NCBI RefSeq assembly: GCF_017086405.1
Contig: NZ_CP070973.1
Span: forward strand, 744,001-808,000
Origin: Mycobacterium gordonae
GTDB taxonomy: Bacteria > Actinomycetota > Actinomycetes > Mycobacteriales > Mycobacteriaceae
Direction: 5' to 3'
Length of the DNA: 64,000 nt
Under the pieces are notes generated by a model. The model did no database searches and was not told the DNA's origin. It worked only from the letters and a program-made list of their open reading frames with translations. A program made the position numbers and the translations under genes. This document shows, piece by piece, positions 17,990-26,586 of the stretch. Position 1 is the first letter of the stretch; each line of letters opens with the position of its first letter.

Positions 17990-20206
17990 GTGGACATCGT
18001 ACTCGGGCTCTCGATGACACCTGCAATGGTTCGTATGGTGATGGTCGAAGGAAAAAAAGCCACCGGAGTCACTATCGAGGAACAGAATCTGGCGGTCGAC
18101 GCCGCAGCCGGCTCAGCAACCGATCATCTGATGGCCACCATGCTGGAGGTCCGGGAGGCTGCGGCGGCGGCCGGCAACCAACTGACCTCGATCGGCGTGA
18201 CGTGGACCGACGAGTCAGGGGCGTGCGCGCTGAGCGAGGCCCTGGCCGCATGCGAGGTCGATAACGTCACGCCAATCTCGCCCTTCGTTGCCGCGACGAC
18301 ATTGACGCAGGCGGTCGGACAGGCCATCGGCTGTGAGCGAATGGCGATGCTCTTCGTTGAAGCCGGGAGCGTCACCATGGCTGTAGTGGAGTCCGACGAG
18401 GGGGCGATCGCCGAGATCCGCGACGAACCGCTGGACAGCGTCGATGTCATGACTGCGGTGCGGAGGCTCACCGGGTGGGCTGAGGCGCTCAGCTCGCGGC
18501 CGGCCGGTGTGTTCGTCGTCGGCTCCGGGGTCGACATCGCGCCGATCAAGCGGGAGCTCGAGACGGTGACTTCGCTTGCGGTGAGCGTGCCGGAGGAGCC
18601 GGAGACGGCGCTGGCGCGGGGGGCGGCGCTGGCGTCTGCCAATGCGTCGTTGTCCGTCCTGTCTACCGACGCCTTCGCCTACGCCCGCGTCACCGACGCT
18701 GTGCAGACGGATCCCGACGCGGCGACGCTGAGTCGCTTCGACGTTCCCACCCTGCCCGCCGATGCCCAGGCGGGCGACGGCCGCTTCGCGTACAGCCTCT
18801 CGCCGGACGAAGACGCCGACGCGCTGACGACAGTGATCGGTTCGACCGAGGACAACGGCCTCAACGAGAAGGTGCAGCAGCGCAGGCCGGTGCTGCTGTT
18901 GGGCAGTGTCGGGGCGGTGACGCTGATCACTGCCATTGTGGCACTGGAAGTTTCACTGGCGCTGGGCATTCGGCCGGCAGCGGTGGGCCTGCAACACATC
19001 CCTGGTCAGGGGCGCATCATGCCGGCCCCGCTCATGCCGCTGGCGCCGCTGGTCGTTGCAGCGGCTCCGCGACCGGCAGGGATGCGTCCCTCCGGCCCGG
19101 TGGCGCTGCCGGCTCCCTCGGACGGCTCCACCCCACTGCTGCCCGCGGTGCCCGGCGATGCGCCGGGAGCGGTTCCCGCCCTTCTTGCGCTGCCCGTCTT
19201 GATGCCTGATCCGGTGCCGCCGCGGGCGCCGGATGCCGACTACCCGAACTATCCGATACTGCTGCCGCTGCCCGTTGCATCGCCTCCGACCGTCGCGCCG
19301 GGCGTCCAGCAGCCCTCTGTCCCGGTGACGCAACCGGCGACGACGGTTCCGGTGACGCAGCCCTCGACGTCGCAGCCGGTGACTTCGGCGCCGGCGACGA
19401 CGGTTCCGGTGACGCAGCCCTCGACGTCGCAGCCGGTGACTTCGGCGCCGGCGACGACGGTTCCGGTGACGCAGCCCTCGACGTCGCAGCCGGTGACTTC
19501 GGCGCCGGCGACGACGGTTCCGGTGACGCAGCCGCCGGTGGTCACCGCGGCGCCGACCACGGTTCCGGTGACGCAACCGCCGACGTACGTTCCTGTCTCG
19601 CAGCCGCCCATGTCTGTTCCCATGGCTCCGCCGCCGGTCCGTGCCCCCGAATCGCAACTGCCCGTGAGCGTTCCGGCTTCCGAAGGCCCAGTTGTTCCGG
19701 GTTTGGAGATTCCCACGGTTCGCGGTCCGGCCCTTGAGGGGCCGACGATTCCCGCCGCACCGGGCGTCGTTGTACCGGCGCAGGACTTGCCCGCAGCACC
19801 TCAGTTGCCGGGTTCGCTGACTGCGCCGGCTCCGGAGCCGGCGCCTTCCACTGGCGGAGGCGGTGCTCCATTCGGCGGGAGCGGGGGACCGCTTGGCGGG
19901 GGCAGTGCCGGTGCCACCGGACCGTCGGCGACCGGCGGCGGCTCAGCGGGTGGTGAAAGTGGCTCACTCGGGGGCGGCTCGTTGGGCGGCGGCTCGCTGG
20001 GCGGCGGCTCGTTGGGCGGCGGCTCGCTCGGGGGCGGCTCGCTAGGCGGCGGCTCTACCGGAGGTGGGAGCAGTTCCATCGGCGGCGGCGGCAGCAGCTC
20101 GATCGGCAGCAGCGGCGGCAGCAGCAGCTCCGGCGGCGGCAGCAGCTCCAGCGGCAGCAGCAGTTCCAGTGGTAGCAGCGGTAGCTCCGGCGGCAGCAGA
20201 AGGTAG
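17990..20206 (+). CDS. DUF7159 / Rv0312-like membrane protein with repetitive Pro/Thr- and Gly/Ser-rich tail
   Basis: About 739 residues. GTG 17990 follows a GGAGAAA ribosome site and gives VDIVLGLSMTPAMVRMVMV, matching the starts of two paralogues at 60394 and 62199. Residues 1-215 are the conserved domain, ending PEEPETALARGAALASA. A single membrane helix lies at about 300-326. The rest is low complexity: three copies of a 19-residue Pro/Thr unit, then GGGSL repeats and a poly-Gly/Ser end. The N-domain has the look of an actin/Hsp70-type fold (start strand, late VVGSGVD loop), which is my inference. M. tuberculosis Rv0312 is the family member I recall. Confidence 0.75.
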   Translation: MDIVLGLSMTPAMVRMVMVEGKKATGVTIEEQNLAVDAAAGSATDHLMATMLEVREAAAAAGNQLTSIGVTWTDESGACALSEALAACEVDNVTPISPFVAATTLTQAVGQAIGCERMAMLFVEAGSVTMAVVESDEGAIAEIRDEPLDSVDVMTAVRRLTGWAEALSSRPAGVFVVGSGVDIAPIKRELETVTSLAVSVPEEPETALARGAALASANASLSVLSTDAFAYARVTDAVQTDPDAATLSRFDVPTLPADAQAGDGRFAYSLSPDEDADALTTVIGSTEDNGLNEKVQQRRPVLLLGSVGAVTLITAIVALEVSLALGIRPAAVGLQHIPGQGRIMPAPLMPLAPLVVAAAPRPAGMRPSGPVALPAPSDGSTPLLPAVPGDAPGAVPALLALPVLMPDPVPPRAPDADYPNYPILLPLPVASPPTVAPGVQQPSVPVTQPATTVPVTQPSTSQPVTSAPATTVPVTQPSTSQPVTSAPATTVPVTQPSTSQPVTSAPATTVPVTQPPVVTAAPTTVPVTQPPTYVPVSQPPMSVPMAPPPVRAPESQLPVSVPASEGPVVPGLEIPTVRGPALEGPTIPAAPGVVVPAQDLPAAPQLPGSLTAPAPEPAPSTGGGGAPFGGSGGPLGGGSAGATGPSATGGGSAGGESGSLGGGSLGGGSLGGGSLGGGSLGGGSLGGGSTGGGSSSIGGGGSSSIGSSGGSSSSGGGSSSSGSSSSSGSSGSSGGSRR
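19340..19510 (+). repeat. Three tandem 57-bp coding repeats
   Basis: Three essentially identical 57-bp units encode TTVPVTQPSTSQPVTSAPA each, followed by a partial fourth copy. They lie in the proline/threonine-rich outer segment of the DUF7159 protein. Near-identity at DNA level implies recent expansion and likely length variation between strains. Confidence 0.85.
19961..20055 (+). repeat. Tandem 15-bp GGGSL-coding repeats
   Basis: Six to seven 15-bp units encoding LGGGS in tandem, differing only at silent positions, within the glycine/serine tail of the DUF7159 protein. The run continues into imperfect Gly/Ser repeats up to the stop. Confidence 0.8.
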
Positions 20207-20300
20207 CTCCGCCGGACTCCCGCGGCGGCACCGCTGCACATGAATTCATGTATCCGCCTGGGGCGCAAAGTGAATCGGGCGGCATTTTGGCCGAACGGTT

Positions 20301-21551
20301 ATGAATCGGCTGTTAGCATCCCCGCCTGTGTCCGCAATAGGCAGATGGCCGAACTTCGTCACAGGTATCTCAGCAGCAGGGGTCGAAGAGCTGCGTTCTA
20401 TCGCAAGCAATTTCGCGGACTGGCAGCTTTCCGCGCCGATCGACTCGTCGCTTTCCACCCCCGAGGAGCTGGCCGCCGACTACCTGGCGAAGCTGCAGTA
20501 TCCGCAGCACATTTTCGACGAGCTGTCGGCCGATGCGCAGGATCGAGTCGCCATTGCCGTTGGCTCCCCGCCACAAGCGCAGTGGCGACAGCCGCCCGTC
20601 GTTCCTGGAACACCGTCCTACGCGGAACCGAGCTGGGAAAAGGAAGTCTATGAGGTGCTGTTCGCACAGCTCCCGCCGGAAGCTCCGGAACGGCGACCGG
20701 CTTCTCCGCGTCCCTCGGCCGCCGACCAGTGGCCTGAGTTCATTGCCGGCGGTATCAGCGACGGTGCGCTGTGCCGACGCCTCAGTGAAGAGCTGGCGGC
20801 CGCCTTGGGTTCTGAGTGGTCTCCGGTTCCCGATGCGGGCGACAACGTGGTGCGCGTCCGCTTCGAGCGCGGCGATCTGATCTTCGTCGTCGTACCGGCC
20901 GGGCGAATGACCATGGGGATCACCGAAGACGAAGTGGCCGAACTCGTCGACCTCGGTGACGAAGTTGCCGAGAGCGTGGAGTTCTTTGCCGAGTCGTGGG
21001 CCCCGGTTCACGAAGTGAGGGTTGAGGCTTTTCTCTGCGCCGAGACACCCCTGCTGGACCGCCATGCGGCTATCTGGTCGATCGAGGGTGACGCGGCGAA
21101 TTCCCACGGGGTCTTGCGGCAGAACAGCTGGCAGGCGGCAGAGACAGTGTCGGCATCCGGACTGCGATTGCCGTCCGAAGCGGAGTGGGAATGGATCGCG
21201 CGCGCCGGGGGGACGCGGTCCTGGATCTGCGGGGATGAACCGCCCGACGAGTGGACGGAGTGGGTCGTCGATGGTCGGCCGGATCAAGCTCGCACGCCAT
21301 TCGGCACTTCGGCGCCGGGGTGGGGTGAGTGGGTGGACGACGGATGGCACGACGACTATGTCGGTGCCCCGCCGGACTCCCGGGCGTGGGAGCCGACAGA
21401 CAGACCTGTCACGGTGCGCGGCGGTGCCTTCGCCTGCTGGCCGTGGCAGGGCGGCGGCGAAGCCGTGTTGCTTCATGCCGCCAGTCGTGAACGCGGCTCC
21501 GATGAGTCCATCCACGCAGTACGGCTCGCCGCCGACCTGCCCCCGCGCTGA
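20301..21551 (+). CDS. SUMF1/formylglycine-generating-enzyme-fold protein, probably not a canonical FGE
   Basis: 416 residues. The C-terminal 220 residues match the SUMF1 fold: FVVVPAGRMTMGITEDE, then APVHEVRVEAFLCAETPLL, then the signature LRLPSEAEWEWIARAGG, ending VRGGAFACWPWQGGGEAV. Canonical FGE has a second active-site cysteine five residues after the first (GGSFLCxxxxC); here that position is Gly, so oxidation of sulfatase Cys is doubtful. The N-terminal 170 residues are unassigned. It follows the DUF7159 gene by 95 bp on the same strand. Confidence 0.72.
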   Translation: MNRLLASPPVSAIGRWPNFVTGISAAGVEELRSIASNFADWQLSAPIDSSLSTPEELAADYLAKLQYPQHIFDELSADAQDRVAIAVGSPPQAQWRQPPVVPGTPSYAEPSWEKEVYEVLFAQLPPEAPERRPASPRPSAADQWPEFIAGGISDGALCRRLSEELAAALGSEWSPVPDAGDNVVRVRFERGDLIFVVVPAGRMTMGITEDEVAELVDLGDEVAESVEFFAESWAPVHEVRVEAFLCAETPLLDRHAAIWSIEGDAANSHGVLRQNSWQAAETVSASGLRLPSEAEWEWIARAGGTRSWICGDEPPDEWTEWVVDGRPDQARTPFGTSAPGWGEWVDDGWHDDYVGAPPDSRAWEPTDRPVTVRGGAFACWPWQGGGEAVLLHAASRERGSDESIHAVRLAADLPPR

Positions 21552-21642
21552 ACTGCAGCGATCGTTCGCCGAATGCGCGAAGTCGCCAGGCGGGGTTGAC
21601 GACCTGCCGGACGGGGTGCAAGGTGGTGTGATACACGTCATA

Positions 21643-21655
21643 TGACCACTGGTCA
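21643..21655. promoter_or_regulatory. Palindrome upstream of the ferritin-like gene
   Basis: TGACCACTGGTCA is a perfect 13-bp odd palindrome 24 bp upstream of the ATG at 21679. It could be an operator for a dimeric repressor; no regulator gene is adjacent, so the partner is unknown. Confidence 0.4.
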
Positions 21656-21678
21656 CACCGTCGAGAGGGGTCGCAGCC

Positions 21679-22779
21679 ATGACCACCAGGGACAAGTACA
21701 CCGACGTGCCCACGCCGTATTCATGGGAGGTTCCCAGCGCCGGAAATGCGCGCTTCACCTGGGAATACGACGACGGGCGCGCCAGACTCCTTTCTCTCTA
21801 TCAGAAGGGCAAGGACAAGCAGTGGGACGCGCAGTCGCGTATCGACTGGGGCCAGGACGTCGACCCGCACAATCCGGTCGGACTGCCCGACGAGTTCAAT
21901 CCATTGTTCGGCAGCCCGATGTGGGATGCCGCTGACGAAGCGCGTCGTGCCGAGATGCGCCAGCACTTTCAGGCCTGGCAGTTTTCCCAGTTCCTGCACG
22001 GCGAGCAGGGCGCGATGGTGTGCGCGGCCAAGATCGTCGAGGTGGTACCGGACATGGACGCCAAGTTCTACGCAGCCACCCAGACCATGGACGAGGCTCG
22101 GCACGTCGAGGCTTTCTCGCGGTTCTTGCAGGAGAAGATCGGCCTGGTCTACCCGATCAACAAGAACCTGACCGCGCTGCTGGACGACACCCTGCGCGAC
22201 TCGCGCTGGGACATGCCCTATCTGGGCATGCAGGTACTGATCGAAGGCCTGGCATTGGCGGCCTTCGGCGTGCTGAGGGACATGGCGGCACCGGATTCAC
22301 TGGCCAAGCAGGTGCTGGCCTACGTCATGCAGGACGAGGCCCGGCACGTCGCCTTCGGCCGGATTTCGTTGAAGGACTACTACTCCGCGTTGACCGACGC
22401 CGAGCGGGACGAACGGGAAGAGTTCGTCGTGGACGCCTGCTATCTGATGCGCGACCGATTCCGCGGTGAAGAGGTTTTCGAGACCCTCGGCATGGACGTC
22501 CAAGCGTGTGCCGCGTGGGTGGATCAGTCGCCGCTGATGATCCAGTTCCGCTCGCACCTGTTCAGCCGCATCGTGCCGATCGTCAAGGACATCGGGCTGT
22601 GGGGCGACAAGGTGCAGAAGGCATTCCGGGACATGGGTGTGCACGACATGGCCAGCTTCGACATCGAGGCGCTGATGAAGGCCGACGAAGATCAGGCCGA
22701 GTCCCTGGACAGGGCGCACGCCGAGATGGCCGAGCGAGCGACCGAGGTGGACGAGGTGATAGCGGCTGGCGCGAGCTAG
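21679..22779 (+). CDS. Ferritin-like diiron oxidase/oxygenase
   Basis: 366 residues. Four-helix diiron ligands are visible as two E plus DExxH sets: E109 in HGEQGAMVC, E139/H142 in TMDEARHVEAF, E189 in LIEGLALAAF, E220/H223 in MQDEARHVAFG. This is the pattern of ribonucleotide-reductase-R2-like and AurF-like oxidases. The order and length do not fit the R2lox protein Rv0233, so substrate is unknown. A good ribosome site (AGAGGGG) precedes the ATG. Confidence 0.78.
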   Translation: MTTRDKYTDVPTPYSWEVPSAGNARFTWEYDDGRARLLSLYQKGKDKQWDAQSRIDWGQDVDPHNPVGLPDEFNPLFGSPMWDAADEARRAEMRQHFQAWQFSQFLHGEQGAMVCAAKIVEVVPDMDAKFYAATQTMDEARHVEAFSRFLQEKIGLVYPINKNLTALLDDTLRDSRWDMPYLGMQVLIEGLALAAFGVLRDMAAPDSLAKQVLAYVMQDEARHVAFGRISLKDYYSALTDAERDEREEFVVDACYLMRDRFRGEEVFETLGMDVQACAAWVDQSPLMIQFRSHLFSRIVPIVKDIGLWGDKVQKAFRDMGVHDMASFDIEALMKADEDQAESLDRAHAEMAERATEVDEVIAAGAS

Positions 22780-22891
22780 GTCAACGTCCGCCGAAACTCC
22801 GGGTACTCTGCCACGAGGGTGTCGAGGGTAGACGCCCGATTGGGCCCGCTGGGGTTCGGCGCGTCGCCCGGCGCGGTAACGCTGACGCGCT

Positions 22892-25504
22892 TCAGCCCGC
22901 TGCTGGAGCTGGCGTGCCCTGAGTGGCTGCGGCCGCGAAGAACCCGCGTAACGCGTCGGCGATCTGAGCCCGGATCGGGGCCCCGGAGACGACCACGTCG
23001 ACCATGGACAGCGACAAGTGGGTATGCCCGCGTGCCCGCACATGCTGGGTTGGAACCCCCGCTGCGGCAAGCGCTTTCGCGTATTCGTCACCTTCGTCGC
23101 GCAGTGGGTCGAACTCCGCTGAGACGACGATCGCGGGCGGTAGGCCGGACAGGTCCGGTGCCCGCAGCGGCGCGACTCTCGGGTCGCCGCGCACATCGGC
23201 ATCGGGGGCGTAGTGGTCGAAGAACCATCGCATCAGCGGCGCGGTGAGACCGTAGCCCTCGGCGTTCTCCACGTAGGAGCCGCGGGTCTGGTCGGCGTCG
23301 ACGACCGGCGTGATCAGCACCTGACCGACTATCGTCGGCCAGCCCGTGTTCCTGGCCAATCGGCAGATCACGGTTGCGATGCCCGCGCCGGCGCTCCAAC
23401 CTCCCAGCACCAGGCGTCCGGGGATGCCACCGAAATCCTCGGCGTGTTCGGCGATCCACCGCACTGCCGCCCACCCGTCGTCCAGTGCGGCGGGGAACCG
23501 GTGCTCGGGGGCGTGCCGGTAGTTCACCGACACGATCAGCGCACCGCTGCGCACGCATAGATCCCGGCATAGCGGGTCGTCGGAGGTGTGGTCGCCGAGA
23601 ACCCAACCGCCGCCGTGGAAGTAGACCACAACTGGATGCGGACCCGGGCTCGCCGGTCGATAGAGCCGGTAGGCCAGGGGCCCGGCAGCGCCCGGCAGGG
23701 TTCCGTCGACGATCTCGCCGACGTCGGGGCCCGGCGGGCGCGCCAGATTCATCTCGTCCATGAAGGCGCGGGCCTGCTCGGGTGGCATCGACTCCAACGG
23801 CGGCAGCTCCAGCAGTGCCGTCTGCTCGAGGACCATCTGGACGTCGGGTTGCAGGCGGCGCACCACGCCGTCGTTGCACTGTGCACCGGCAGGTCCGGAT
23901 AACGCGAAACCCAGGTAGTCGCGGGTCACCACCTCTTCGCATGTCACCCGGTAGAAGTCGACCCCGGCTGCGTAGGCCATGAAGGTCCGGGGCTTGCCCG
24001 GGATGTTCGCGCCTACGTACCACGAGTTCGCTTGTGGGAAAAGGGTTATCGACGCAGCGTCGTCGACGTGCTGCATCCAGCCGGCCTCGGCGAGTTTGGT
24101 GGGCTCGATCCGTTCGAAGCCGTGGTCGCGCAGATAGGTCAGGGCGTCGGCGACGAAATCGATGTGTTGCTCGATGGACACCGCCATGTTCGACAGCACC
24201 GAGGGGCTTTGAGGGCCCGCGATGAGGAAGAGGTTGGGGAAGCCCTCGGTCATCAGCCCGAGGTAGGTATTCGGGCCGTGTGACCACTTGTCCTTCAAAG
24301 TAAGTCGGTTGCGGCCGACGATGTCGATCGCCGCAACGGCGCCGGTGATCGCGTCGAAGCCGGTGGCGAAGACAATCGCGTCGAACTCGAAAGATTCACC
24401 GGCCGTTGCGATGCCGGTCGCGGTGACGCCCACCAACGGCTGATCCTTCAGGTTCACCAACCGCACCTGGGGCAGGTTGAACGTGTCGTAGTAATCGGTG
24501 TCCAGGCACAGTCGCTTGGCGCCGACGGGATAGGTGGTGGGGCAAAGCGCCTCGGCCGTCCTGGGATCGCGGACAATGCCGCGAATCTTGCCGTGGATGA
24601 AGTCGGCAAAATCTTTGTTGGCCAACGGGTTACTCATCACATCGGCATAGAGGTTGAGGACCTCGAGCAGTTCGCCACGCTGCCAGGCGCGCTCGTAGCG
24701 CTGCTGACGTTCCTCGGCGGACACCGAGAATGCCGGGGTGACGGTCCGCTCGGCGGGCACCCCGCCGAAGGAGTATTTCGCCGCCTGCCGGTAGGACGAT
24801 TCGTCGGCCATCTGTGCGAGCTTGTCCGGCAGTATCGGGCCGTTCTGGGCGGGGATCGAAAAACACGGCGTCCGTTGGAAGACCACCACTTGCTCCGCAT
24901 GCGCGGCGATCAGCGGGATCGACTGGATGCCCGAGGAACCGGTCCCGACGACGCCGACGCGTTTGCCGGTGAAGTCGACGGGCTCGTGGGGCCACCGGCT
25001 GGTGAAAAACACCTCGCCGGCGAAGTTTTCGACACCGGGGATGTCGAGGTCCTTCGGGACCGAGAGGCAACCGGTCGCCATGACGAGGTAGCGGCAGCCG
25101 ACCTCTTCGCCGTGATCGGTGCGCACGACGTATCGCGACGAGTTGTCGTCCCAATGCGCTTGGGTGACCCGGGTGCCGAACTGGATGTCGCGACGGAGAT
25201 CGTGCTTGTCGGCGACGTGATTGAGATATCGCAGGATCTCCGGCTGGGTGGCGTATTTCTCCGACCACTGCCAGTCCCGCGCCCAACCAGCATCGAAGCT
25301 GAACATGTAGTCGACGCTCGGGATGTCGACCCGCGCGCCGGGGTAGCGGTTCCAGTACCAGGTGCCGCCGATGTCGTCGCCGGCTTCGAAGATGCGCATC
25401 GACAGACCCGCGAGCCGCAGGCGGTACGCGGCGTACAGGCCGGCGAAGCCGGCGCCCACAACCACGACATCGGGGTTGAAGTGATGATCAGCCATGTCAA
25501 TCAT
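22892..25504 (-). CDS. Fusion of flavin-containing (Baeyer-Villiger-type) monooxygenase and alpha/beta hydrolase
   Basis: About 870 residues. Residues 1-500: FAD-binding [18 protein letters not shown], then [15 protein letters not shown], then NADPH-binding [17 protein letters not shown]. The BVMO fingerprint FxGxxxHxxxW appears as [12 protein letters not shown], with Phe in place of the His. Residues about 600-870 are a hormone-sensitive-lipase-type esterase: [14 protein letters not shown] (HGGG), [11 protein letters not shown] nucleophile, DPLRDEG acid, GHTHLS His. Such a fusion could make an ester from a ketone and hydrolyse it. ATG 25504 has an AGGTGG ribosome site; 25513 and 25495 are alternatives. 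Probably cotranscribed with mtnA. Confidence 0.85.
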   Translation of the reverse strand: MIDMADHHFNPDVVVVGAGFAGLYAAYRLRLAGLSMRIFEAGDDIGGTWYWNRYPGARVDIPSVDYMFSFDAGWARDWQWSEKYATQPEILRYLNHVADKHDLRRDIQFGTRVTQAHWDDNSSRYVVRTDHGEEVGCRYLVMATGCLSVPKDLDIPGVENFAGEVFFTSRWPHEPVDFTGKRVGVVGTGSSGIQSIPLIAAHAEQVVVFQRTPCFSIPAQNGPILPDKLAQMADESSYRQAAKYSFGGVPAERTVTPAFSVSAEERQQRYERAWQRGELLEVLNLYADVMSNPLANKDFADFIHGKIRGIVRDPRTAEALCPTTYPVGAKRLCLDTDYYDTFNLPQVRLVNLKDQPLVGVTATGIATAGESFEFDAIVFATGFDAITGAVAAIDIVGRNRLTLKDKWSHGPNTYLGLMTEGFPNLFLIAGPQSPSVLSNMAVSIEQHIDFVADALTYLRDHGFERIEPTKLAEAGWMQHVDDAASITLFPQANSWYVGANIPGKPRTFMAYAAGVDFYRVTCEEVVTRDYLGFALSGPAGAQCNDGVVRRLQPDVQMVLEQTALLELPPLESMPPEQARAFMDEMNLARPPGPDVGEIVDGTLPGAAGPLAYRLYRPASPGPHPVVVYFHGGGWVLGDHTSDDPLCRDLCVRSGALIVSVNYRHAPEHRFPAALDDGWAAVRWIAEHAEDFGGIPGRLVLGGWSAGAGIATVICRLARNTGWPTIVGQVLITPVVDADQTRGSYVENAEGYGLTAPLMRWFFDHYAPDADVRGDPRVAPLRAPDLSGLPPAIVVSAEFDPLRDEGDEYAKALAAAGVPTQHVRARGHTHLSLSMVDVVVSGAPIRAQIADALRGFFAAAATQGTPAPAAG

Positions 25505-25528
25505 GATGACCACCTGGACACGTTTTGT

Positions 25529-26494
25529 TTAGGGGCGAAACTGCCCGTGCTCGGTGACGACGGCGGTGATCAGTTCGGCCGGGGTCACATCGAAAGCCGG
25601 GTTGAAGACATTCGCGCCCGGTGGGGTGATGGTGACGCCGGCGTAGGACCTGAGCTCCTCGGGCGCGCGTTCCTCGATGGCGATCTCCGCGCCGCTGGCC
25701 AGTGATCCGTCGATCGTGGACGACGGCGCGACCACGACGAGCGGCACGTGGTGATGACGGGCCGCGATGGCCAGGCCGTAAGTGCCGATCTTGTTTGCGA
25801 CGTCGCCGTTGGCGGCGATTCGATCGGCGCCGACGATTGCGCAGTCAACCAGGCCGCGCGCCATCGCCGCTGCGGCGGCGCTGTCCGGCTGAACCCGGTA
25901 GGGCACGCCCGCCTGGGCCAATTCCCAGGCCGTCAGCCGTGAGCCCTGCATCAGCGGCCTTGTCTCGTCCACCAGCACCGATTCGACCAACCCGCGCTCG
26001 TGCAGGTGCCAGACGACGCCGAGCGCGCTGCCCCAGGCCACGGTGGCGAGGTGGCCGGCGTTGCAGTGGCTGAGTAGCCGCAGCGGGCGGCGATCGCACA
26101 GTGTCAGTATCAGCTCGGCAGCGTGACCAGAAGCCGTGCGGTTGAGGCGTTCGTCCTCGTCGAGAATTGAAAGGGCTTCGGCCAGTACGGATTCGGTGCC
26201 CTCGTCGAGTTTCTTCAGCGCGCGGGCAACCCCCCAACTGAGGTTGACGGCGGTCGGTCGTGCCTTGGCGACTCGGTCGGCCGCGGCCCTGACGTTGCCG
26301 CCCGCGCGGGACGCGAGCACGACGCCGAGCGCGCCCGCCGCGCCGAGGGCCGGGGCACCCCGGACGGCGAGGCGTCCGATGGCGTCGATGAGTTCGTCGA
26401 CGGTGCGCAGGCGCAGGATGCGGTATTCGGCGGGCAGCGCGGTCTGGTCGATGATCGCTACCGCGTCGCCGTCCCAGTCGATGGTTCTGCGCAC
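25529..26494 (-). CDS. mtnA: S-methyl-5-thioribose-1-phosphate isomerase (MtnA/eIF2B family)
   Basis: About 321 residues from GTG 26494 (VRRTIDWDGDAVAIIDQ). Active-site Cys is in LLSHCNAGHLAT and active-site Asp in IVGADRIAANGDVANKIGTY; RGAPALGAAGALG matches the substrate loop. It converts methylthioribose-1-phosphate to methylthioribulose-1-phosphate in methionine salvage. A longer start at 26593 would overlap adhE, so the GTG was preferred; it leaves about 90 bp of divergent promoter space. No other mtn gene is in this window. Confidence 0.88.
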   Translation of the reverse strand: MRRTIDWDGDAVAIIDQTALPAEYRILRLRTVDELIDAIGRLAVRGAPALGAAGALGVVLASRAGGNVRAAADRVAKARPTAVNLSWGVARALKKLDEGTESVLAEALSILDEDERLNRTASGHAAELILTLCDRRPLRLLSHCNAGHLATVAWGSALGVVWHLHERGLVESVLVDETRPLMQGSRLTAWELAQAGVPYRVQPDSAAAAAMARGLVDCAIVGADRIAANGDVANKIGTYGLAIAARHHHVPLVVVAPSSTIDGSLASGAEIAIEERAPEELRSYAGVTITPPGANVFNPAFDVTPAELITAVVTEHGQFRP

Positions 26495-26586
26495 CTTCGT
26501 GACCCTAGCTCGTGAGGATGTGGTGACCGCAGCCCCGAGTCCACACGGACTTAAGCCTCTATCCGCGTCGGCGGGGGAGGTCGACG

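Noticed and set aside
21679..22779. Assignment as R2-like ligand-binding oxidase Rv0233
   Set aside because: Length, N-terminus and ligand spacing differ; only the general diiron four-helix pattern is shared.
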